DNA of 18,433 nt from Actinomycetes bacterium. Its GTDB lineage: Bacteria; Actinomycetota; Actinomycetes; Actinomycetales; JAJYRW01. Under the pieces are notes generated by a model, which worked only from the letters and a program-made list of their open reading frames with translations, made no database searches and had not been told where the DNA came from. The position numbers were made by a program, and so were the translations under genes. The stretch lies in assembly GCA_021793895.1 (NCBI GenBank), contig JAJYRW010000009.1, forward strand, positions 1 through 18,433, given 5' to 3'. Shown piece after piece: positions 14,947 through 18,433 of this stretch; position 1 is the first letter of the stretch; the number at the start of each line of letters is the position of its first letter.

Positions 14947-15393
14947 ATGCGCATTCATATTGGAACCGATCACGCCGGATTTGAAATTAAGAACCGGATT
15001 GTCGACCAACTGAAAGCCTCCGGGCACGACGTTGTCGACCACGGCGCTCATGAATACGACGCGGAAGATGACTATCCGCCGTTTTGCTTCGCGGTCGGCG
15101 AGGCGGTGGTTGCCGAAGAGGGCACTTTGGGTGTAGTTATTGGCGGCTCGGGCAATGGGGAGCAAATAGCGGCAAATAAGGTGGCGGGTGTGCGCGCTGC
15201 CCTGGTGTGGAACACGGAAACAGCCAAACTCGCGCGCCAGCACAATGATGCAAATGTTGTTTCCATTGGGGCGCGCCAGCACGATGAGGCCACCATGCTC
15301 GAACTGATTGAAACCTTCATTGCTGAGCCGTTTAGTGAAGCCGAACGCCACGCGCGTCGCATCCGGCTCATGGCTGAATACGAGGCGAAGTAG
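14947..15393 (+). CDS. rpiB: ribose-5-phosphate isomerase B
   Basis: A 148-residue isomerase of the pentose phosphate pathway, interconverting ribose 5-phosphate and ribulose 5-phosphate. It starts 'MRIHIGTDHAGFE' and contains 'YDAEDDYPPFCF', 'VVIGGSGNGEQIAANK' and 'AKLARQHNDANVVSIGAR', ending 'RRIRLMAEYEAK'. In the active-site loop it has Ser and Glu (GGSGNGEQ, E72), as in the mycobacterial enzyme, rather than the Cys of the E. coli enzyme. The ATG at 14947 is chosen because family homology begins exactly there. An upstream in-frame ATG at 14887 falls in the loop of the hairpin at 14869-14904. No strong ribosome-binding site is visible. Confidence 0.95.
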   Translation: MRIHIGTDHAGFEIKNRIVDQLKASGHDVVDHGAHEYDAEDDYPPFCFAVGEAVVAEEGTLGVVIGGSGNGEQIAANKVAGVRAALVWNTETAKLARQHNDANVVSIGARQHDEATMLELIETFIAEPFSEAERHARRIRLMAEYEAK

Positions 15394-15422
15394 ACCACGC
15401 GCGCTGATGACCGCGCGCTGGT
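15394..15422 (+). terminator. hairpin immediately after the rpiB stop
   Basis: ACCA-C-GCGCGC (15394-15404, one bulged C) pairs with GCGCGCTGGT (15413-15422) around an eight-base loop, beginning on the base after the rpiB TAG. No T-run follows. Its position directly at the stop and its GC-rich stem support a terminator. Confidence 0.5.
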
Positions 15423-15463
15423 GCCAGCGGGCTAACTGCGGGCAGCCGCAGCCGACCAGGGGG

Positions 15464-16111
15464 CTAGCTCACGAGCACCAAAACTCCGCCAGCCACCGCA
15501 AAAATCGCTCCGGCAAGGAACCCGGATGTGAGCAGCGTGTTTTGGGGCTGTTCCTCCACCGCGTTGACCATGCGGCGAACCGCAAGCAGCGCTACAGCAG
15601 CGCGCGCGGTCAAAGTCACGAGAACCAAAATGGGCATTACGACCAAGATCAGCGTCAATCCAAAGTTGCGCAGCAGCGCCGCGCCCACGCGCAGCGCAAC
15701 CGTTTTGGGGTCAGTAAGCCCGGAGGCTTTGAACTGCTGACGCATGTGTTCATCAGAACTGCGCGTAGCGGTAGCAACAACGACGGCCAGGTGAACAATT
15801 TCCGCGCCGGCCCAACCGGTGGCAAAAAGCAGACCAACTAGAACTGCTCCGTCCGGCGCGGTCGTGGCGGTGAGCGTGAAGACGCCCGAGGCGCTAACCG
15901 CAATGACCCACCACAGGGCGGCAAAGCGCACCGGTTCGTCAACTACGCCACTTAAAATTGCGTCAAGTGGGGCGCGAACCTGCGCTAGCCGCTCGGGCGT
16001 GCCGTATTTACGCTGATAGCGCGCCGTAACTGCCCACGTGAAAACGGCGCGCAGCAGGAGCGCAATCAGCCAGGCACCGATACCCAGCAAAGTAGCGATC
16101 ACGAAAACCAT
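15464..16111 (-). CDS. membrane protein of unknown function downstream of cysE
   Basis: A 215-residue protein I cannot assign. It has about five hydrophobic segments: residues 1-28, about 62-82, about 87-112, about 143-172 and about 190-214. Between them lie a basic cytosolic loop (TARYQRKYGTPERLAQVRAP) and a polar loop (TRSSDEHMRQQFKASGLTD). No EAA loop, transporter signature or CPBP-protease EExxxR motif was found. It begins 13 bases after the cysE stop on the same strand, so it is probably the last gene of the cysK-cysE operon. That suggests, but does not prove, a link to sulfur metabolites. The ribosome-binding site is weak. Confidence 0.7.
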   Translation of the reverse strand: MVFVIATLLGIGAWLIALLLRAVFTWAVTARYQRKYGTPERLAQVRAPLDAILSGVVDEPVRFAALWWVIAVSASGVFTLTATTAPDGAVLVGLLFATGWAGAEIVHLAVVVATATRSSDEHMRQQFKASGLTDPKTVALRVGAALLRNFGLTLILVVMPILVLVTLTARAAVALLAVRRMVNAVEEQPQNTLLTSGFLAGAIFAVAGGVLVLVS

Positions 16112-16124
16112 GGCGCACGCTCAC

Positions 16125-16748
16125 TTAAATATAGATGGCAGGATCAGCGTATTCATCGTATTTTTCCGCGGGACGCTCACGCACGCGACCGGGAACGCCC
16201 ACGACTACCGTGTGGGCGGGGACGTCTTTAACCACCACCGCATTGGCGCCAATCTGAGCGCCGTCTCCGATAGTTACCGGCCCCAGGACACGCGCCCCGG
16301 TGCCCAGCACCACGCCGTTGCCAACGGTGGGGTGTCGTTTGCCGCGCGACATGCTACGACCCCCAAGCGTCACTGCGTGGTAAAGCAAAACATCGTCCCC
16401 AACTTCGGCGGTTTCCCCAATGACCACGCCCATTCCGTGGTCAATGAAAACTCGTTTACCAAGCTGGGCAGCGGGGTGAATTTCAATTCCAGTAAGTGCC
16501 CGGTTTAGGTGCGAAAATACGCGAGCCGCTAGCCGTAGGCCCGGTTTGCGCCACATCCGGTGCGCCATGCGATGCAACCACAGGGCGTGCAGACCGGGGT
16601 AGGCCAAAACCACCTCGGCGGTCGATCGGACGGCCGGGTCGCGTTCTTTCGCGGCCCTAACGTCATCTCGGAACCTATTTCGGGCATCGCGCAACAGCGC
16701 GCCGAGGCCGGAGCTTCGACGCGCTGTGCGCAAACGATGAGGAGTCAT
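16125..16748 (-). CDS. cysE: serine O-acetyltransferase
   Basis: A 207-residue left-handed beta-helix acetyltransferase making O-acetylserine from serine and acetyl-CoA. The N-terminal helices include '[24 protein letters not shown]'. The catalytic core has '[27 protein letters not shown]' (split here by H-P and D-H-G) and '[11 protein letters not shown]'. Hexapeptide turns follow, '[16 protein letters not shown]', then 'NAVVVKDVP' and 'VVGVPGRV'. The polypeptide ends in Ile (AIYI), the terminal residue that in other CysE proteins docks into the CysK active site. ATG 16748 is preferred over GTG 16754 because weak GGTG spacing fits it better. It lies 11 bases after cysK and is probably co-transcribed with it. 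Confidence 0.94.
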   Translation of the reverse strand: MTPHRLRTARRSSGLGALLRDARNRFRDDVRAAKERDPAVRSTAEVVLAYPGLHALWLHRMAHRMWRKPGLRLAARVFSHLNRALTGIEIHPAAQLGKRVFIDHGMGVVIGETAEVGDDVLLYHAVTLGGRSMSRGKRHPTVGNGVVLGTGARVLGPVTIGDGAQIGANAVVVKDVPAHTVVVGVPGRVRERPAEKYDEYADPAIYI

Positions 16749-16759
16749 TAACACCGCAG

Positions 16760-17692
16760 TTAGTCAACCAGATCTGCAAAAAGATCAGTGGACAGGTACC
16801 GCTCCCCGAATGAGGGTACAACCGCGACGATCAACTTGCCCGCGTTTTCTTCCCGCCGGGCCAGCTGATTTGCCGCCCAAATTGCCGCCCCGGAGGAAAT
16901 GCCTACCAAAAGACCCTCCTCGCGCGCGGCGCGGCGAGCAAACTCGAAGGACTTGTCAGTGGGCGCATCGAAGACCTCATCGTAAATATCCGTGTCGAGA
17001 ATTTCCGGTACGAAGTTTGCGCCCAGGCCCTGAATTTTGTGGGGCCCGGGTTCACCGCCGGTCAAAATTGGAGAATCGGCAGGTTCTACGGCCACAATTT
17101 GGACGCCGGGCTTGCGTTCTTTTAGAACACGGCCCACGCCGGTGATGGTTCCACCGGTTCCAATTCCGGCCACAACGATGTCAACTTCGCCGTCGGTGTC
17201 CGCCCAAATCTCTTCAGCCGTGGTCTTGGCATGAATGCGTGGGTTAGCTTTGTTGGCGAACTGGCGGGCGATCACGCCACCGCGCTCGGCCGCAATTTCT
17301 TCCGCCTTTTCTACCGCGCCCTTCATTCCGCCCGCAGCTGGGGTCAAAACCAGTTCGGCACCGTAGGCGCGCAGCAAAATGCGGCGCTCCTTGGAGGCGG
17401 ATTCCGGCATCGTGAATACGGCCTTATAACCGCGCGCCGCCGCCACCATGGCCAGCGCAATGCCGGTGTTCCCAGAAGTCGCTTCCACGATCGTGCCGCC
17501 CGGTTTTAGATCACCGGCCTCCACTGCTGCGTCAATGATGGCTACGCCGATGCGATCTTTCACGCTTTTGGCGGGGTTGTAGTACTCAAGTTTGACTGCG
17601 ACGGTGCCCGGGGCGCCCTCGGTGATCCGGTTTAAACGGACCAGCGGGGTGCGACCAACCAACTGGGTGACGTCGTCGTAGATCTTTGCCAT
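16760..17692 (-). CDS. cysK: cysteine synthase A (O-acetylserine sulfhydrylase)
   Basis: A 310-residue PLP enzyme making cysteine from O-acetylserine and sulfide. The PLP lysine is K45 in '[11 protein letters not shown]'. The substrate loop '[13 protein letters not shown]' and the phosphate-binding '[12 protein letters not shown]' are intact. '[19 protein letters not shown]' and '[10 protein letters not shown]' are as expected. Length is normal. The ATG is set by a strong AAGGAG site seven bases upstream. It is the first gene of a cysK-cysE operon. The sequence just upstream holds A/T-rich promoter-like bits (for example TTTACC and TAAGTA on the minus strand), but I could not settle on a promoter. 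Confidence 0.97.
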   Translation of the reverse strand: MAKIYDDVTQLVGRTPLVRLNRITEGAPGTVAVKLEYYNPAKSVKDRIGVAIIDAAVEAGDLKPGGTIVEATSGNTGIALAMVAAARGYKAVFTMPESASKERRILLRAYGAELVLTPAAGGMKGAVEKAEEIAAERGGVIARQFANKANPRIHAKTTAEEIWADTDGEVDIVVAGIGTGGTITGVGRVLKERKPGVQIVAVEPADSPILTGGEPGPHKIQGLGANFVPEILDTDIYDEVFDAPTDKSFEFARRAAREEGLLVGISSGAAIWAANQLARREENAGKLIVAVVPSFGERYLSTDLFADLVD

Positions 17693-17778
17693 GGGTCTCC
17701 TTGTAGTTTTTGGTACCCGCTTATTGCGTAGGCCGTACTTAGCCTAACGATCTTCGCGCGGTAAAACATTCCTAAAGG

Positions 17779-17870
17779 GCGTCCAACTCGCAGCAACTGC
17801 TTGCGACCCCCGTCGAGCAGTTTGATTCATTCAGACCCCCGTTTGAATAAATCGACTGCGAGTTGGACGC
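17779..17870. repeat. 92-nt nested inverted-repeat element (two hairpins inside a 15-bp stem)
   Basis: Outer arms GCGTCCAACTCGCAG (17779-17793) and CTGCGAGTTGGACGC (17856-17870) are perfect complements. Between them lie two hairpins. One is at 17795-17822: AACTGCT, a TG bulge, CGAC, a CCCC loop, GTCG, AGCAGTT. The other is at 17824-17853: GATT, mismatch, ATTCAGAC, CCCC loop, GTTTGAAT, mismatch, AATC. Both hairpin tips share GACCCCCGT (17805-17813, 17834-17842). It would fold as a three-way junction in RNA or single-stranded DNA. It could be a small dispersed repeat, a structured RNA or a bidirectional terminator. Confidence 0.85.
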
Positions 17871-17871
17871 A

Positions 17872-17932
17872 TCCTCACGAGATCCAACTGCCGTTGTGGG
17901 CCGTCTGCCTACGTTAGTTGGCGTCGTGAGGA
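17872..17932 (-). terminator. inverted repeat spanning the 3' end of the CoA-binding gene
   Basis: TCCTCACGA (17872-17880) pairs with TCGTGAGGA (17924-17932), and inside it CCAACT (17884-17889) pairs with AGTTGG (17916-17921). The right arm is coding sequence for the last residues of the CoA-binding protein, and the left arm lies just past its stop. The CCAACT/AGTTGG core is also present in both arms of the adjacent element. It may end transcription of the CoA-binding gene, though no T-run is seen. Confidence 0.45.
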
Positions 17933-18388
17933 GATCACGCCGGTGTTGAAACCGGCAAGATTTAAGCCGCCGTGGAAGCGGGCGTGTTCGATCTTTAGAC
18001 AGCGATCCATAATCACGTTCAGCCCGCTTTGCGTACCGATCCGGGCGGCCTCGTCATTCCAGCTACCGAGTTGAATCCACAGCGTTTGTGCACCAATCTT
18101 CGCCGCGTCTTGGGCGACCTGTGGAAGGTCATCGTGGCGTCGAAAAACATCCACCAGATCGGGTACCTCCGGCAGCGCCGCTAAGTCCGGATACACCGCT
18201 TGCCCCAAAATTTCGGTGGCGCGCGGATTTATCAGGTAGACGCGGTAAGGGGAGGACGAGAGTAGATACGTGGCGACGAAGTAGCTGGCGCGCGCGGGGT
18301 TTGTTGAGGCTCCCACAATCGCCACCGACTTAGTTTGCTGCAGTATTTCCAACCGGCGAGCAGCGGTGGGCTGGATCCAAGGGCTCAT
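17909..18388 (-). CDS. CoA-binding domain protein (YccU-like)
   Basis: A 159-residue single-domain Rossmann protein. The nucleotide-binding turn 'KSVAIVGASTNPARASYFV' is followed by 'YRVYLINPRATEILGQAVYP', 'VDVFRRHDDLPQVAQDA', 'LWIQLGSWNDEAA' and the family's conserved C-terminus 'VIMDRCLKIEHARFHGG...LAGFNTGVISSRR'. Members bind CoA; the physiological role is not firmly known. The start is ATG 18388, set by AGGAGG seven bases upstream and by the fold beginning there; the frame stays open to the window edge but without family resemblance. The ATG overlaps a TGA of an upstream frame (ATGA), suggesting coupling to a preceding gene. It reads toward cysK with the palindromic element between. Confidence 0.92.
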   Translation of the reverse strand: MSPWIQPTAARRLEILQQTKSVAIVGASTNPARASYFVATYLLSSSPYRVYLINPRATEILGQAVYPDLAALPEVPDLVDVFRRHDDLPQVAQDAAKIGAQTLWIQLGSWNDEAARIGTQSGLNVIMDRCLKIEHARFHGGLNLAGFNTGVISSRRQLT

Positions 18389-18433
18389 TTGGTGCCTCCT
18401 GTTGCCGCCGTGAGGGCTTGGTCGATGTCCCAT
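18385..18433 (-). CDS. possible C-terminal end of an upstream gene, cut by window edge
   Basis: On the minus strand one frame reads WDIDQALTAATGGTK then TGA, with the stop overlapping the ATG of the CoA-binding gene (ATGA). A 'DIDQAL-AA' ending resembles the tail of O-acetylhomoserine sulfhydrylases, which would suit the sulfur context. Fifteen residues are too few to identify anything. Confidence 0.35.
   Translation of the reverse strand, partial: WDIDQALTAATGGTK

Noticed and set aside
15308..15841. 177-codon plus-strand frame running from rpiB into the membrane-protein region.
   Set aside because: It overlaps two supported genes and encodes a low-complexity, charged sequence typical of a wrong frame.
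16038..16508. 156-codon plus-strand frame opposite cysE.
   Set aside because: It is antisense to clear hexapeptide-repeat coding sequence, and the His/Asn-rich translation has no family features.
17781..17869. Possible integron attC site: GTCCAAC and GTTGGAC fit the RYYYAAC / GTTRRRY core patterns at about the right distance.
   Set aside because: The stem is a perfect 15 bp without the expected extrahelical bases and L''/R'' boxes, the flanking genes are housekeeping, and no integrase or cassette array is present. The match is likely a chance result of the palindrome.
1..18433. tRNA, rRNA, CRISPR array, transposase, prophage or toxin-antitoxin genes.
   Set aside because: None was seen on either strand. 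The only tandem repeats are the short pairs at 5779-5806 and 8001-8067, which lack the unit-spacer pattern of CRISPR.

Overview
This window looks like a chromosomal segment from an actinobacterium, possibly Actinomycetaceae-like. That placement rests on protein resemblance, not on any marker gene. The supporting features are: group II truncated haemoglobin (GlbO type), a relative of the mycobacterial mycothiol-dependent nitroreductase Rv2466c, a mycobacterial-type RpiB, an actinobacterial-type MalQ relative, freestanding PTS HPr/IIB/IIA proteins of the Streptomyces kind, and GTG/TTG starts.

Region 1 (1-5653, + strand) is a carbohydrate-uptake operon: a LacI-family regulator (cut by the window's left edge), an FAD_oxidored-type oxidoreductase, a substrate-binding lipoprotein and two CUT1 permeases. 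The genes are packed with 20- and 11-bp gaps or overlap. There is no ATPase gene, so a shared MsiK-type ATPase elsewhere is likely. By eye this operon is more A/T-rich at third positions than the rest of the window, so it may be a later acquisition. A strong hairpin follows it.

Region 2 (5843-10101) is housekeeping: ettA overlapping a hot-dog thioesterase gene, convergent tesB, a conserved actinobacterial protein of unknown function, and convergent glbO. A near-perfect 30-nt direct repeat sits between the two thioesterase genes.

Region 3 (10193-14102) is linked to sugar phosphorylation and glycogen: HPr, a freestanding glucose-family EIIB and a freestanding EIIA in one operon. Next come a convergent MscS-type channel and a 593-residue relative of 4-alpha-glucanotransferase (MalQ). 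That protein keeps the family's outer frame but appears to have lost the nucleophile block, the EDLG acid/base and the THD motif, so it looks like a pseudoenzyme.

Region 4 (14180-15422) holds a DsbA-fold nitroreductase-like protein with a CPWA instead of a CPWC motif, then rpiB, with strong hairpins before and after rpiB.

Region 5 (15464-18433, - strand) is a sulfur-assimilation block. Reading right to left: a possible last few codons of another gene, a CoA-binding (YccU-like) protein, an elaborate 154-nt set of nested inverted repeats, cysK, cysE and an unidentified membrane protein.

I see no rRNA, tRNA, CRISPR array, transposase, integrase or phage gene. No gene-free stretch exceeds 300 bases. 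The points most worth a second look are the decayed MalQ paralogue, the nested palindromes upstream of cysK, and the FAD oxidoreductase placed inside a sugar ABC operon.
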